DNA from: Bradyrhizobium sp. AZCC 2176
Lineage (GTDB): Bacteria > Pseudomonadota > Alphaproteobacteria > Rhizobiales > Xanthobacteraceae
Direction of reading: 5' to 3'
Length of the DNA stretch: 64,000 nucleotides
NCBI RefSeq assembly: GCF_036924645.1
Contig: NZ_JAZHRX010000001.1
Location: 5,917,501 to 5,981,500, forward strand
Shown here: positions 1 to 9,657 of the stretch, one piece after another
How positions within the stretch are numbered: position 1 is the stretch's first letter
How the letters are laid out: every line of letters starts with the position of its first letter
The notes under the pieces: generated by a model
Seen by the model: only the letters and a program-made list of their open reading frames with translations
What the model was told of the DNA's origin: nothing
Database searches by the model: none
Program-made: the position numbers and the translations under genes

Positions 1-1978
1 CGCTTTCGCGCGCGGCAATGACGTCGATGCGTCCCTTGCCGAGTTCTTCCGGCGGCACCTGCTCGATCGCCTCCGTCGCATTCTTGATGATGTTGGTCAG
101 CGCCTGCGAAATCAGCCGGCGGTCGAACTGGGCGCGCATCGGATCCTGCTTGATATCGGCCTCGATATCGAGATCGGGATGCCCGACCTTCATCAGGAAG
201 ACCGCCTGCCGCACGGTGTCGGCGACGTCCTCGCCTTCCATGACGGGCTTGGGCATCCGCGCAAAGCGTGAAAACTCATCAACCATCCGCCTGATGTCGT
301 CGACCTGTCGCACGATGGTGTCGGTACATTGTTCGAAGATGTTCTTGTCTTCAGTGATGACCTTGCCGAATTTGCGGCGGATACGTTCGGCCGAAAGCTG
401 GATCGGCGTCAGCGGGTTCTTGATTTCGTGGGCGATGCGGCGCGCAACGTCGCCCCACGCCGAGGTGCGCTGCGCGGAGACGAGATCGGTGATGTCGTCG
501 AGCGTGATGATGTAGCTGTCGCGCGACTGGCTGGTCTGCTCGGCGCTGACGCGGACCGACAGATTGCGCTCATGGCCGTCGCGTGTAATCGTGATCTGGC
601 CCTGCACCAGGCGCTGCGTGCCCTCACGCGCGGTCTTCATCATGTCGTCGAGCTCGGGCAGCACGTCGGACAGCGGATGGTCCAGCGTCTCGGATTCGGC
701 ATGGCCGATGAGCTTCTCGGCCGAGCGGTTCAGGATTCCGACGCTGCCTGACGCGTCGACGCCGATGATGCCGGCGCTGGCCGAAGACAGCACCGCCTCG
801 ATAAAGCGGCGGCGGCTGTCGATCAGATCCGACGCGCTGACCAGCTCGTCGCGCTGGGTGCGCAATTCGGCCGTCATCTTGTTGAATGTCTCGCCGAGCT
901 GCGCGAGGTCGCCTTCGGATTTGTGGACCGGCACCTGGACATGCAGATCGCCGGTCGAAACGACATTGGCCGCACTCATCAGGTTGCGGATCGGCGCCAC
1001 CAGCCAGTTGGCGAAATTCAGTCCGATCAAGATCGACGCCATCAAAATGGTGAGTGCAATCACGGCAAACATCAGCGCGAAGGTGACCTGGATGCCGAGG
1101 CGGCGCGCTTCGATCTGGGCATATTCGGCGACGCTGGCCTGGGTCTGCTTCAGCTGACTGACCACCCGCGGGTCAAGCAGACGGGCAACATAAAGAAATG
1201 TGTCAGTGAAGCCGCGCAGGCGAATGATCGCTGCGACGTAGTTTTCGTCCGGGAATACCGCAATCTCCGGTTTGCTTTCACCGATATTGCTGAGGAACTC
1301 CTGCGGCGGCGTCGCGAATTGCTGCTGGATGCCGGTTTGCGCCGTCACCAGAACATTGCGATCCTTGTCGATCAGCATCGCGCCTGGCAAATTGCGTGAA
1401 GCTGCGTTGTTCGTCAGCAATTCGAAAAATGACTGCCGGTCCTGGTCGAAAAGTGGCCGCGCATTGGAAAGATCGTTGGCCATCCCCAGAATGTCGCCAT
1501 TGATCAGGTAGGCGTGCTCATTGACATAGGCATGGGCAATGCTCAGCGAGTTCTCGATCGCTGCCCGCGTCGGCCCGGAGAATAGTCTGTCGAGACCGCG
1601 ATCAAGGGTGACATTGGCGACAATGGCAACCACGACCGCTGGCAGCACGGCGATGAAGGAGAACAGGCTGACGATCTGAATGTGCAGCCGTGCCGCGGCC
1701 CGGCCGCGTCGCCGCGCCTGAATCACCAGCCAGACTTCGCGGACGATGATGCCGACCAGCAGCAGGATGGTCGCCGCATTGATCAGCAGGAATGAATAGA
1801 CCACCTGGCGGGTCGGCTCGATCGGCGTCAGGCCAGCCAGGACCATGAAGGTCAGAAATGCCGACAGCAGCGCGATCGCGACCGCAAACGGCGCCACCCA
1901 CTTCCGCAGGATCCCCCCTCCGGATTCGGCAAGTGACGGGTCGAATGGTGGTGCCGAGGTCGTCTCTGCGGTGGTCAT
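1..1978 (-). CDS. ntrY: Nitrogen-regulation sensor histidine kinase NtrY (partial, C-terminus off the left edge)
   Basis: Membrane sensor kinase that phosphorylates NtrX. About 659 codons are present from an ATG at 1978 with no stop before the window edge. The N-terminus has two to three hydrophobic segments within residues 25-110, then a periplasmic stretch of about 160 residues, another membrane segment near residue 300, a HAMP-like region (ANWLVAPIRNLMSAANVV), a PAS domain and the H-box HEIKNPLTPIQLSAERI near residue 515 with an N-box start (NIIKNATEAI) close to the edge. This layout is that of NtrY rather than soluble NtrB. It follows ntrC on the same strand after 167 bp, so it may have its own promoter as well as read-through. 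ntrX is expected just left of the window. Confidence 0.93.
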   Translation of the reverse strand, partial: MTTAETTSAPPFDPSLAESGGGILRKWVAPFAVAIALLSAFLTFMVLAGLTPIEPTRQVVYSFLLINAATILLLVGIIVREVWLVIQARRRGRAAARLHIQIVSLFSFIAVLPAVVVAIVANVTLDRGLDRLFSGPTRAAIENSLSIAHAYVNEHAYLINGDILGMANDLSNARPLFDQDRQSFFELLTNNAASRNLPGAMLIDKDRNVLVTAQTGIQQQFATPPQEFLSNIGESKPEIAVFPDENYVAAIIRLRGFTDTFLYVARLLDPRVVSQLKQTQASVAEYAQIEARRLGIQVTFALMFAVIALTILMASILIGLNFANWLVAPIRNLMSAANVVSTGDLHVQVPVHKSEGDLAQLGETFNKMTAELRTQRDELVSASDLIDSRRRFIEAVLSSASAGIIGVDASGSVGILNRSAEKLIGHAESETLDHPLSDVLPELDDMMKTAREGTQRLVQGQITITRDGHERNLSVRVSAEQTSQSRDSYIITLDDITDLVSAQRTSAWGDVARRIAHEIKNPLTPIQLSAERIRRKFGKVITEDKNIFEQCTDTIVRQVDDIRRMVDEFSRFARMPKPVMEGEDVADTVRQAVFLMKVGHPDLDIEADIKQDPMRAQFDRRLISQALTNIIKNATEAIEQVPPEELGKGRIDVIAARES

Positions 1979-2041
1979 TCCGGCAATCGGTGAGCTGAAA
2001 GGGCTAGGGCCCGCCATTCGCGGACTGATGCATTCATATCA

Positions 2042-2067
2042 CAATGTTGCCGAATTGCGACAATTCG
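2042..2067. promoter_or_regulatory. Possible operator upstream of ntrY: CAA-N2-TTG motif and 17-bp dyad
   Basis: In the ntrC-ntrY gap, CAATGTTG (2042-2049) is followed by a perfect 7-bp inverted repeat, CGAATTG (2051-2057) and CAATTCG (2061-2067), with a 3-bp spacer. The position, 60-90 bp before the ntrY ATG, suits a regulator site. NtrX of rhizobia has been described as binding CAA-N(2-5)-TTG, recalled rather than checked, so NtrX autoregulation is a possibility. Short dyads also occur by chance. Confidence 0.35.
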
Positions 2068-2145
2068 ACGGCGCACCGACCGCTAAAGCGATCGATCCCC
2101 AGCCACGTCACCCGTCTGCATTGCGGAAGGAGGCAGGTGCAATCC

Positions 2146-3588
2146 CTAACCGCCGCTCCGGTAGACCTGAATGTCGAGGTCCCTGATCTTCTTTCGCAGC
2201 GTGTTGCGGTTGAGGCCGAGCAGGTCGGCCGCGCGGATCTGGTTGCCGCGGGTGGCCGCCAGTGCCGCGGTGAGCAGCGGCACCTCGATCTCCTTGAGGA
2301 TGCGGTGGTAGAGGCCCGGCGGCGGCACGCCGTTCGGGAAGCCGGAGAAATGCGAGGACAGGTAGGCTTCGACCGCACCGCCGAGGTTCTCCACGCCCAT
2401 CGGGGCGTTGCCGCCCGAGGTGACCGCCGGCGGCGCCAGCTCGCCATCGATCACCGAGGCCGTAATGACGTCCTGCGGGTAAAGCGCCGCCAACCGGCGC
2501 GCCAGGTTCTCGAGCTCGCGCACGTTGCCGGGCCAGCGGTGCTGCTTGAGGCGTTCCAGCGCCTGCGTGTCGAGTTTCTTCGGCGGCAGGCCATCCTTTT
2601 CGGCGAGCGCGAAGAAATGCCGGATGAGATCGGGCAGATCCTCGATCCGCTCCCGCAACGGCGGCAGCCGCAGCGGTACGACGTTGAGGCGGAAGAACAA
2701 GTCCTCCCGGAACAGGCCCTGCTGGATCAGGATGCGCAAATCCTTGTTGCTTGCCGCCACGATCCGGACGTCGGTCTTGATCGGGGTGCGCCCGCCGACC
2801 GTGGTGTATTCGCCCTGCTGCAGCACGCGCAGCAACCGCGTCTGCGCCTCCATCGGCATGTCGCCGATTTCGTCGAGAAACAGCGTGCCGCCTTCTGCCT
2901 GTTCGAACCGGCCCGACGCGCGGGTATTGGCGCCGGTGAACGCGCCGCGCTCATGGCCGAACAATTCGGATTCGATCAGGTCGCGCGGGATCGCGGCCAT
3001 GTTGACGGCGACGAATGGGCCGTTGCGACGCTTGCCGTAGTCGTGGAGCGCGCGGGCAACCAGTTCCTTGCCGGTGCCGGACTCACCGGAGATCATCACC
3101 GTGAGGTCGGTCTGCATCAACCGCGCCAGCACCCGGTAGATTTCCTGCATCGCCGGCGAGCGGCCGACCAGGGGAATCGAATCGAATTCGGAATCGTCGG
3201 CCGCGCTCGCCACCCGCTCCTTCGGCTCGGCCAGCGCGCGGCCGACGATGGTAATGAGCTCCTTCAGGTCGAACGGCTTTGGCAGATATTCATAGGCGCC
3301 GCGTTCTGAGGCCCGGATCGCCGTCATGAAGGTGTTCTGCGCACTCATGACGATGACGGGAAGGTTCGGCCGCATCTTCTTGATTCGGGGCAGCAGATCG
3401 AACGCGTTCTCGTCGGGCATCACCACGTCGGTGATGACGAGATCGCCCTCGCCCTGGCTCACCCAGCGCCACAGCGTCGCGGCATTCCCGGTCAGGCGCA
3501 CTTCGTATCCGGCGCGCGAGAGAGCCTGGTTCAGAACGGTGCGGATGGCGGTGTCGTCATCGGCAACGAGTATGCTACCTGCGGGCAT
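2146..3588 (-). CDS. ntrC: Nitrogen regulation response regulator NtrC (sigma-54 activator)
   Basis: 480-residue cytoplasmic activator of sigma-54 RNA polymerase. A receiver domain (residues 1-120) carries the phospho-acceptor Asp near 54 in VITDVVMPD. The AAA+ domain (about 140-370) shows Walker A GESGTGKE, the sigma-54 contact loop GAFTGA and the FLDEIGDMP Walker B region. A Fis-type helix-turn-helix closes the protein (about 440-475, [20 protein letters not shown]). Length and order are those of full NtrC. It starts 9 bp after the ntrB stop, so ntrB and ntrC are co-transcribed, and NtrB is the expected phosphodonor. Confidence 0.97.
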   Translation of the reverse strand: MPAGSILVADDDTAIRTVLNQALSRAGYEVRLTGNAATLWRWVSQGEGDLVITDVVMPDENAFDLLPRIKKMRPNLPVIVMSAQNTFMTAIRASERGAYEYLPKPFDLKELITIVGRALAEPKERVASAADDSEFDSIPLVGRSPAMQEIYRVLARLMQTDLTVMISGESGTGKELVARALHDYGKRRNGPFVAVNMAAIPRDLIESELFGHERGAFTGANTRASGRFEQAEGGTLFLDEIGDMPMEAQTRLLRVLQQGEYTTVGGRTPIKTDVRIVAASNKDLRILIQQGLFREDLFFRLNVVPLRLPPLRERIEDLPDLIRHFFALAEKDGLPPKKLDTQALERLKQHRWPGNVRELENLARRLAALYPQDVITASVIDGELAPPAVTSGGNAPMGVENLGGAVEAYLSSHFSGFPNGVPPPGLYHRILKEIEVPLLTAALAATRGNQIRAADLLGLNRNTLRKKIRDLDIQVYRSGG

Positions 3589-3597
3589 CGTTATTCC

Positions 3598-4773
3598 TCA
3601 TCTTGCGTCCTGTGAGGCAGGCGGCAGCGTACCCGGAACGCCGTCGCGGTTGCTTTGGTCGAACTGTTTGGCGGGATTGAACATTGGCATCAGCACGCGG
3701 AACGTGGTCTTCCGCGGCTGCGATTCGCATTCGATGATGCCGCCGTGATCGCCGACGATCTTGGCGACCAGCGCCAGGCCGAGACCGCTGCCGGTTTGCT
3801 TTGTCGTCACGAAGGGATCGAACAGGTTCGGCAGCAGGTCTTCAGGCACGCCGGAACCGTTGTCCTTGACGCAGAATTCGAGCGGCAGCGACACCCGCGA
3901 TTTCTTGCCCGGCACCGACAGGCGGACACCGGGACGGAACGCGGTGGTGAGCTGGATCTCTGCGTCCGAGCCGAGATCGGCCACCGCTTCGGCGGCGTTC
4001 TTCACCAGATTGAGGAACACCTGGATGAGCTGATCCTGATTGGCCAGCACCGGCGGCAGTGACGGATCGTATTCCTCGATGAAGCGGATGTTACGGGCGA
4101 ACCCGGACTGCGCCAGCCGTTTGACGTGGTCGAGCACGGAGTGGATGTTGACCGGTCCGCGCGCCACCGGACGGTCATCGCCGAACACTTCCATGCGGTC
4201 GACCAGGGTGACGATGCGGTCGGCCTCGTCGCAGATCAGCCGGGTCAGCATGCGGTCTTCGGATGAGGCCGCCTGCTCCAGCAACTGCGCTGCGCCGCGG
4301 ATGCCCGACAGAGGGTTCTTGATTTCATGCGCCAGCATCGCAGCCAGCGCGATCACCGAGCGCGCCGCGCTCCGGTGCGTCAATTGCCGGTCCATCTTAT
4401 CGGCGATGGTGCGCTCCTGCAGCATCACGACGATGTGGCCGGGCCGTTCGGTGAGCGGGGCGACGTGCAGATCGACCTGGCGATCGCCGCCGATGCGGGG
4501 CGTACCGAGATCGACCTTGTATTCATTGACCGGCGAGCCGCTCGACCGCACCTGGTCGATCAGCGCCAGCAGCGGACTGCCGAACGGCACCAGCTCTTTC
4601 AGGGATTGCCGGCGCAGAAATTGCGTCGAGATTTCGAAGAAGGATTCCGCGGCGATATTGGCGTCGACGATGCGGCCGTCGGGCGCCACCAGCAGCACCG
4701 GGTTGGGTAGCGCGTTGAGGATGGCCTCGCTGTCGGTGGGCACGGCGCGGCGGTGTTCTGCGACTGAACTCAT
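3598..4773 (-). CDS. ntrB: Nitrogen regulation sensor kinase NtrB
   Basis: Soluble two-component kinase/phosphatase acting on NtrC, normally governed by PII proteins. Start chosen at the ATG at 4773 ([11 protein letters not shown]), which overlaps the dusB stop as ATGA; an in-frame extension to 4899 runs inside dusB and is unlikely. The product is 391 residues: N-terminal PAS domain ([18 protein letters not shown]), H-box [18 protein letters not shown] with His near 149, N-box [11 protein letters not shown]1 [10 protein letters not shown] and G2 GSGLGLALV. There is no membrane segment. Translational coupling to dusB is implied by the overlap. Confidence 0.96.
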   Translation of the reverse strand: MSSVAEHRRAVPTDSEAILNALPNPVLLVAPDGRIVDANIAAESFFEISTQFLRRQSLKELVPFGSPLLALIDQVRSSGSPVNEYKVDLGTPRIGGDRQVDLHVAPLTERPGHIVVMLQERTIADKMDRQLTHRSAARSVIALAAMLAHEIKNPLSGIRGAAQLLEQAASSEDRMLTRLICDEADRIVTLVDRMEVFGDDRPVARGPVNIHSVLDHVKRLAQSGFARNIRFIEEYDPSLPPVLANQDQLIQVFLNLVKNAAEAVADLGSDAEIQLTTAFRPGVRLSVPGKKSRVSLPLEFCVKDNGSGVPEDLLPNLFDPFVTTKQTGSGLGLALVAKIVGDHGGIIECESQPRKTTFRVLMPMFNPAKQFDQSNRDGVPGTLPPASQDAR

Positions 4774-5804
4774 GCAGCAGCACTCCATGCGAAATCGTCG
4801 AACGCGTCCTGCAGCGATCGGTGCACGCGGCGCGGATCCTCCGACGTCAGAATCTTTTGCCGCCAGCCCTTCAGCGTCTCTGCCGGCGCGCGGCTGCACT
4901 GGGCCGCGATCTCCAATGCCCAGCCAAGATGCTTGCGCGCGTGCTTGAGCCCGATGCGCTGGCCGTAATGGCTGCAGACTTCGTCATAGAGCGCGCGAAT
5001 GTGGATGAGCTGCTCGGCCAGTGCCGGCGTCGCCTCGGACTTCCCGGTTTCGAGCCGGCGTCCGATCTGTCCCGGCAGCCAGGGCTGCCCCTGCGCGCCG
5101 CGCCCGATCATCACGGCGTCCGCGCCCGACACTTCCAGCGCCTGCACCGTCTTCTCGAATGAAGTGATGTCGCCGTTGACGACGAGCGGCACGGAAACCG
5201 CCTCCCTGACCGGGCGAACGGCGGCCCAATCGGCCGTGCCCTTGTAGAACTGGCAGCGCGTGCGCCCGTGCACGGTAATCATCTGCACGCCAGCCTGTTC
5301 TGCGCGGCGCGCCAGTTCGGGCGCGTTGAGCGAGCGATCATCCCAGCCGAGCCGCATCTTCAGCGTCACCGGCACCTTCACCGCCGCGATCGTCGCTTCG
5401 ATCAGTGTGAGCGCATGATCAAGATCGCGCATCAGCGCCGAGCCGGATTGGCCACCGGTGACGTGACGTGCCGGGCAACCCATGTTGATATCGATGACGT
5501 CGGCGCCTGCCGCTTCCGCAACCCTTGCGCCCTCCGCCATCCAATGCGCCTCGCAACCCGCGAGCTGGACGACGTGCGGTCCGACGCCGGCTGTCTCGCA
5601 GCGCAGAAGCGACATCGGCCGGCCATGCACGAGTTCGTCGCTGGCGGTCATCTCTGAGACGACCAGTCCGGCTCCGAGGGTAGCGGCAAGACGTCGAAAG
5701 GGAGCATCGGTGACGCCGGACATCGGCGCCAGAAGGACCCGGTTGGCGACAGCAATCTCGCCTATTTTCAACGGCTTAGAACGTGAACTTTCCGGGCCGG
5801 TCAC
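4770..5804 (-). CDS. dusB: tRNA-dihydrouridine synthase DusB (NifR3 family)
   Basis: Flavin-dependent reductase of uridines in tRNA; the gene next to ntrBC in alphaproteobacteria was called nifR3 or ORF1. 344 residues with the family signature [17 protein letters not shown], catalytic Cys near 107 in [13 protein letters not shown], the FMN/tRNA region KMRLGWD and [19 protein letters not shown], and a C-terminal helical domain. The start codon read is GTG at 5804; no better in-frame ATG precedes the conserved block. First gene of the dusB-ntrB-ntrC operon, with an NtrC-like site 56 bp upstream. Confidence 0.95.
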   Translation of the reverse strand: MTGPESSRSKPLKIGEIAVANRVLLAPMSGVTDAPFRRLAATLGAGLVVSEMTASDELVHGRPMSLLRCETAGVGPHVVQLAGCEAHWMAEGARVAEAAGADVIDINMGCPARHVTGGQSGSALMRDLDHALTLIEATIAAVKVPVTLKMRLGWDDRSLNAPELARRAEQAGVQMITVHGRTRCQFYKGTADWAAVRPVREAVSVPLVVNGDITSFEKTVQALEVSGADAVMIGRGAQGQPWLPGQIGRRLETGKSEATPALAEQLIHIRALYDEVCSHYGQRIGLKHARKHLGWALEIAAQCSRAPAETLKGWRQKILTSEDPRRVHRSLQDAFDDFAWSAAA

Positions 5805-5850
5805 GGCGTTCTCATGGTTGGGGCGGCGGCGTCATTGCAACCGTCGGCGC

Positions 5851-5880
5851 ATATTGTGAGCACAAATCTTGTGCAGTCAA
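5851..5880 (-). promoter_or_regulatory. Promoter of dusB-ntrBC with an NtrC-like dyad between -35 and -10
   Basis: On the minus strand a TTGACT hexamer (5880-5875) is followed after 17-18 bp by a weak -10 (CAATAT, 5856-5851). The spacer is occupied by a perfect dyad, GCACAA (5860-5865), ATC, TTGTGC (5869-5874). NtrC sites follow GCACCA-N3-TGGTGC, so this differs only by one symmetric base pair per arm. The position between the promoter elements fits autorepression by NtrC, known for rhizobial ntrBC operons. A second overlapping dyad, TTGTG (5854-5858) and CACAA (5861-5865), shares an arm. Confidence 0.6.
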
Positions 5881-5912
5881 GCTTCTTGCCTACACTTTAG
5901 ACAGATCTATCA

Positions 5913-5963
5913 TTTGTGCAAGTGCACTGCAACAAAAACCGCTTTTCCCACAGCTAGTGGGAA
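5913..5963. promoter_or_regulatory. Further dyads in the dusB/ispDF divergent region
   Basis: Two more inverted repeats lie between the divergent dusB and ispDF. GTGCA (5916-5920) and TGCAC (5923-5927) sit inside a wider imperfect dyad spanning 5913-5936 (18 of 24 positions symmetric). TTCCCAC (5945-5951) and GTGGGAA (5957-5963) form a perfect 7-bp dyad with a 5-bp spacer. The first carries the TTGTGCA half seen in the NtrC-like site at 5860-5874 and may be an upstream NtrC contact. Which gene they serve cannot be told from sequence. Confidence 0.3.
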
Positions 5964-6058
5964 TCGCTCTGTTTTTCCGTATTCGGCATGGTAAGGGCTG
6001 TGCGCCAGCGCGGCCCGACACCCTCTCCTCAACCCGATTCGTTCGTATTTGAGTCCAG

Positions 6059-7255
6059 ATGCCCAGACCTGAGCGCACCGCAGCCATCCTCGTCGCAGCC
6101 GGACGCGGGCTTCGCGCCGGCGCCGGGGGACCCAAGCAATACCGCGAGATCGGCGGACAGACGGTCATCTTCCGCGCCATGGAGGCGTTCTGCCGGCATC
6201 CGGACGTGTTTGCTGTTCAGCCGGTGGTGAATCCCGATGACACCACGATCTTCAATGCGGCCGTCGCGGGACTACGCCACCAGCCGCCCGCCAATGGCGG
6301 CGCGACACGTCAAGCCTCGGTGCACGCCGGGCTCGAGGCGCTGGCCGCGGAGAAGCCCGACATCGTCCTGATCCACGACGCCGCGCGTCCCTTCGTGACC
6401 CCTGCGGTGATTTCACGCGCGATTGACGCCGCCGGCCGCACCGGCGCCGCGGTTCCTGCGATATCAGTCGCAGACACGATCAAGCAGGTCGACGATACCG
6501 GCAATGTCGAGGGCACGCCCGAACGCGCGCGGCTGCGAATCGCGCAAACGCCGCAGGCGTTTCGTTTCGATGTGATTCTCGATGCGCATCGCCGCGCCGC
6601 GCGCGACGGCCGCAGCGATTTCACCGACGATGCGGCACTCGCGGAATGGGCGGGATTGACGGTAGCGACCTTTGAAGGCGATCCTGCAAACATGAAACTG
6701 ACCACACCAGAAGATTTCGCCCGCGAGGAAGCCCGCCTCGCCGCCCAACTCGGCGACATCAGGACCGGTACCGGTTACGACGTGCATGCCTTCGGCGACG
6801 GTGATCATCTGATGCTCTGTGGCGTACGCGTGCCGCACACACGCGGCTTTCTCGCCCATTCCGACGGCGACGTCGGCCTGCATGCCCTGGTCGACGCCAT
6901 TCTCGGCGCGCTGGCGGACGGCGATATCGGCTCGCACTTTCCGCCGAGCGATCCGCAGTGGAAAGGCGCCGCGTCCGACAAATTCCTGAAATACGCCGTC
7001 GACCGCGTCACCGCACGCGGCGGCCGGATCGCCAATCTCGAAGTCACGATGATCTGCGAGCGCCCGAAGATCGGGCCGCTACGCGACATCATGCGCGCGC
7101 GCATCGCCGAGATCACCGGGCTCAGCATCTCGCGCGTCGCTGTCAAGGCAACGACCAGCGAACGGCTTGGCTTTACCGGCCGCGAGGAAGGCATCGCAGC
7201 GACTGCTAGCGCCACCATCCGTCTCCCCTGGTCTGATAAGGGCTGGGGCGAGTAA
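6059..7255 (+). CDS. ispDF: Bifunctional IspD/IspF (MEP isoprenoid pathway)
   Basis: 398-residue fusion of 2-C-methyl-D-erythritol 4-phosphate cytidylyltransferase (residues 1 to about 230) and 2-C-methyl-D-erythritol 2,4-cyclodiphosphate synthase (about 235-398). IspD shows [23 protein letters not shown] and HDAARPFV. IspF shows the metal-binding [10 protein letters not shown] and [20 protein letters not shown], then [14 protein letters not shown]. The fusion is common in alphaproteobacteria. The stop is separated from the pncC ATG by a single base, so the two are probably one operon, divergent from dusB. Confidence 0.97.
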   Translation: MPRPERTAAILVAAGRGLRAGAGGPKQYREIGGQTVIFRAMEAFCRHPDVFAVQPVVNPDDTTIFNAAVAGLRHQPPANGGATRQASVHAGLEALAAEKPDIVLIHDAARPFVTPAVISRAIDAAGRTGAAVPAISVADTIKQVDDTGNVEGTPERARLRIAQTPQAFRFDVILDAHRRAARDGRSDFTDDAALAEWAGLTVATFEGDPANMKLTTPEDFAREEARLAAQLGDIRTGTGYDVHAFGDGDHLMLCGVRVPHTRGFLAHSDGDVGLHALVDAILGALADGDIGSHFPPSDPQWKGAASDKFLKYAVDRVTARGGRIANLEVTMICERPKIGPLRDIMRARIAEITGLSISRVAVKATTSERLGFTGREEGIAATASATIRLPWSDKGWGE

Positions 7256-7256
7256 C

Positions 7257-7859
7257 ATGAGCGGCAGCGACGCGCGCGCCCTCTCCCGCTCGCTGCTCGA
7301 TTTGTGCCGGATGCGCAAGCTCACCATTGCGACGGCGGAATCCTGTACCGGCGGCCTGGTCGCCGGCGCGCTCACCGACATTCCCGGCTCGTCAGACGTC
7401 ATCGATCGCGGTTTCGTCACTTACTCCAACGACGCCAAGCGCGCGATGCTCGGCGTCAAAGCCTCAACGCTTACGACCTTCGGAGCGGTCAGCAAGGAAA
7501 CCGCGACCGCGATGGCGGTGGGCGCGCTGGAAAAGGCCGGCGTCGATCTCGCGGTATCCATTACCGGCATTGCAGGCCCCGGCGGCGCCACGCCGGGCAA
7601 GCCGGTCGGGCTCGTCCATTTCGCGGTCGCCTCGCGCGATGGAAAGATCCTGCACCGCGAATTCCGTTTTGGAGCCATTGGCCGCACCACCGTGCGCCAG
7701 CGCTCCGTCGTGGAAGCGCTGCGCCTGTTGATGGAGCTGGCGCGCGGGCCGCAGCCGCCGGTCAAACCGCGACGCCAGACGATGAGTCGGTTGCGTCCAC
7801 GGGTCGCGCGAACGCCACGGCGCAGCGCCGTCAAGCGACGCCGGCCGACGCGGACGTAA
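7257..7859 (+). CDS. pncC: Nicotinamide-nucleotide amidohydrolase PncC (CinA C-terminal domain)
   Basis: 200-residue stand-alone CinA C-terminal domain that deamidates NMN to nicotinate mononucleotide in pyridine-nucleotide salvage. Motifs: ATAESCTGGLVAGALTDIPG with the catalytic Ser/Cys region, FVTYSNDAKRAMLGV, and the SITGIAGPGGATPGKPVG loop. The ATG at 7257 is used because it follows the ispDF stop directly; the upstream in-frame extension lies inside ispDF. The last 35 residues are very rich in Arg, Lys and Pro, beyond the usual domain end, and could be an unstructured tail. It converges on the next gene with 8 bp between stops. Confidence 0.92.
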   Translation: MSGSDARALSRSLLDLCRMRKLTIATAESCTGGLVAGALTDIPGSSDVIDRGFVTYSNDAKRAMLGVKASTLTTFGAVSKETATAMAVGALEKAGVDLAVSITGIAGPGGATPGKPVGLVHFAVASRDGKILHREFRFGAIGRTTVRQRSVVEALRLLMELARGPQPPVKPRRQTMSRLRPRVARTPRRSAVKRRRPTRT

Positions 7860-7867
7860 AGCCGGTA

Positions 7868-9541
7868 TCAACCCTGCGCGGCCAACGCCTTGGCGCGCGT
7901 TTCGCTCAGCGAGCTTGCCGGCGTCAATGCTTCCGGGCTGATCGAAAGCTCGATGATGGCCGGAAGTCCGCTTGCCACGGCCCCATCAAAAGCACGCGTG
8001 AAGTCTTCGGTCCGTTCGACATGGGCGCCGAAGCCGCCGCACGCGCGCGCCAGCGCCGCGAAATCCGGGTTGGCGAGATCGGTGCCGGAGACACGGCCGG
8101 GATAGGTCCGCTCCTGATGCATCCGGATGGTGCCGTACATGCCGTTATTGCAGACGATCACAATCAGCGGCAGCCGGTTTTCGACCGCCGTCATGAACTC
8201 CATCCCGGTCATCTGGAAGCAGCCGTCGCCGGCGAACGCGATCACGGTGCGTTCCGGATGCAACTGCTTGGCGGCGACCGCCGCGGGCAGGCCGTATCCC
8301 ATCGAGCCAGAGGTCGGCGCGAGTTCGGTACGAAACTGCCGATAGCGCCAGAACCGATGCACCCAGACGGCATAATTGCCGGCGCCGTTGCAAATGATGG
8401 TGTCATGGGGCAGGCGATCGCTCAAGCCGCGCACGATCTGCGAGAGTTGCACGTCGCCGGGCGAGCGCGTCGGCTCGGCAAAGGCGAGATAGTCGGCATG
8501 CGCCGCCTTGACATGGTCGGCGCGGGATCGGTGCTTCGGCTCCAGCCGCTTGATCGCGGCCGCAAAGGCCGAGCTGCTCGCGACCACGCCGAGCGTCGGC
8601 GAATAGACGCGGCCGATCTCTTCGGGATCGGGATAGACGTGAACCAGCGGCTGCCTCGGCTTCGGAATATCGAACAGCGTGTAGCCGGAGGTGGTGGCCT
8701 CCCCCAGCCTCGCGCCAAGCGCGATCACCAGATCGCTGTTGCGGATCCGGTCGGCGATTTTTGCGTCGAGACCGATGCCGACATGGCCGCCGTAGCAGGG
8801 ATGCAAATTGTCGAAATAGTCCTGGCAGCGGAACGAAACGCCGACGGGCACTTCATGCGCCGAGGCAAACGCCTCGAGATCGCGGCGTGCCTGCTCGCGC
8901 CATCCGCCGCCGCCGACAATCAGGAACGGCTTCTTCGCCTCCGAAAGCAGCGCATGGAACTGCCGCAGGGTGCCGTCATCAGGCGCGATCGGAAGCGGCG
9001 TGTAGGGCGGCGCATCCGGCACCTCGGCGGTATCGGTGAGCATGTCCTCGGGCAGCGCCAGCACGACCGGGCCGGGACGGCCCGAGGTCGCGGTGAAGAA
9101 GGCGCGCGAGATGAACTCCGGGATCCGCCTGGTGTCATCGATCTGGGCCACCCATTTCGACATCGGGCCGAACATCTGGCGATAGTCGATTTCCTGGAAC
9201 GCCTCGCGTTCCATCATGTCGCGCCCGACCTGGCCCAGTAAAAGGATCATGGGCGTCGAGTCCTGAAATGCGACATGAACGCCGGCCGATGCATTGGTGG
9301 CGCCGGGCCCCCGCGTGGCGAACGCGATACCCGGGCGGCCGGTCACCTTGCCATAGGCCTCCGCCATCATGGCGGCGCCACCTTCATGTCGGGCGTTGAT
9401 GAACCGCACCCGCTGGCTCTGGTACATGCCGTCGAGCGCGGCCAGGAAGCTCTCGCCGGGCACCCCGAACACGGTGTCGGCGCCGTGCAAGGCCAGTTGC
9501 TCGATCAGAATATGGCCACCGGTTCGAAGATTTGCGTCCAT
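7868..9541 (-). CDS. Thiamine-diphosphate enzyme of the acetolactate synthase-like family
   Basis: 557 residues with the three-domain layout of acetohydroxyacid synthase/benzoylformate decarboxylase relatives. The N-terminal PYR domain has VFGVPGESFLAALDG and the catalytic Glu in NARHEGGAAMMAEAYG. A central Rossmann-like domain follows (about 195-330). The C-terminal PP domain has the ThDP motif GDGCFQMTGMEFMTA ending in VCNNGMYGT. It lacks an obvious neighbouring ilvH regulatory subunit, so it is probably not the biosynthetic IlvB. It lies 116 bp downstream of a beta-hydroxyacid dehydrogenase on the same strand; together they may act on a 2-oxo or hydroxy acid. Substrate unknown. Confidence 0.85.
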   Translation of the reverse strand: MDANLRTGGHILIEQLALHGADTVFGVPGESFLAALDGMYQSQRVRFINARHEGGAAMMAEAYGKVTGRPGIAFATRGPGATNASAGVHVAFQDSTPMILLLGQVGRDMMEREAFQEIDYRQMFGPMSKWVAQIDDTRRIPEFISRAFFTATSGRPGPVVLALPEDMLTDTAEVPDAPPYTPLPIAPDDGTLRQFHALLSEAKKPFLIVGGGGWREQARRDLEAFASAHEVPVGVSFRCQDYFDNLHPCYGGHVGIGLDAKIADRIRNSDLVIALGARLGEATTSGYTLFDIPKPRQPLVHVYPDPEEIGRVYSPTLGVVASSSAFAAAIKRLEPKHRSRADHVKAAHADYLAFAEPTRSPGDVQLSQIVRGLSDRLPHDTIICNGAGNYAVWVHRFWRYRQFRTELAPTSGSMGYGLPAAVAAKQLHPERTVIAFAGDGCFQMTGMEFMTAVENRLPLIVIVCNNGMYGTIRMHQERTYPGRVSGTDLANPDFAALARACGGFGAHVERTEDFTRAFDGAVASGLPAIIELSISPEALTPASSLSETRAKALAAQG

Positions 9542-9657
9542 CGCCTCATCCTTCGGTTACGGGATCACGGATTTGGACCCGGCTTAATGAATGGTGTCGG
9601 CACCAGCAACCGGTTTTCCTGCAAGATCAGATATGTCGCCGGTCGTTGTCTTTGTTC

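Noticed and set aside
2044..3309. Plus-strand open frame of 421 codons across ntrC
   Set aside because: Antisense shadow of NtrC; no ribosome site or motif.
7304..9241. Very long plus-strand open frame overlapping pncC and the ThDP enzyme
   Set aside because: It runs antisense to a clear enzyme gene, is Arg/His/Gly-rich without motifs, and is a GC-driven shadow.
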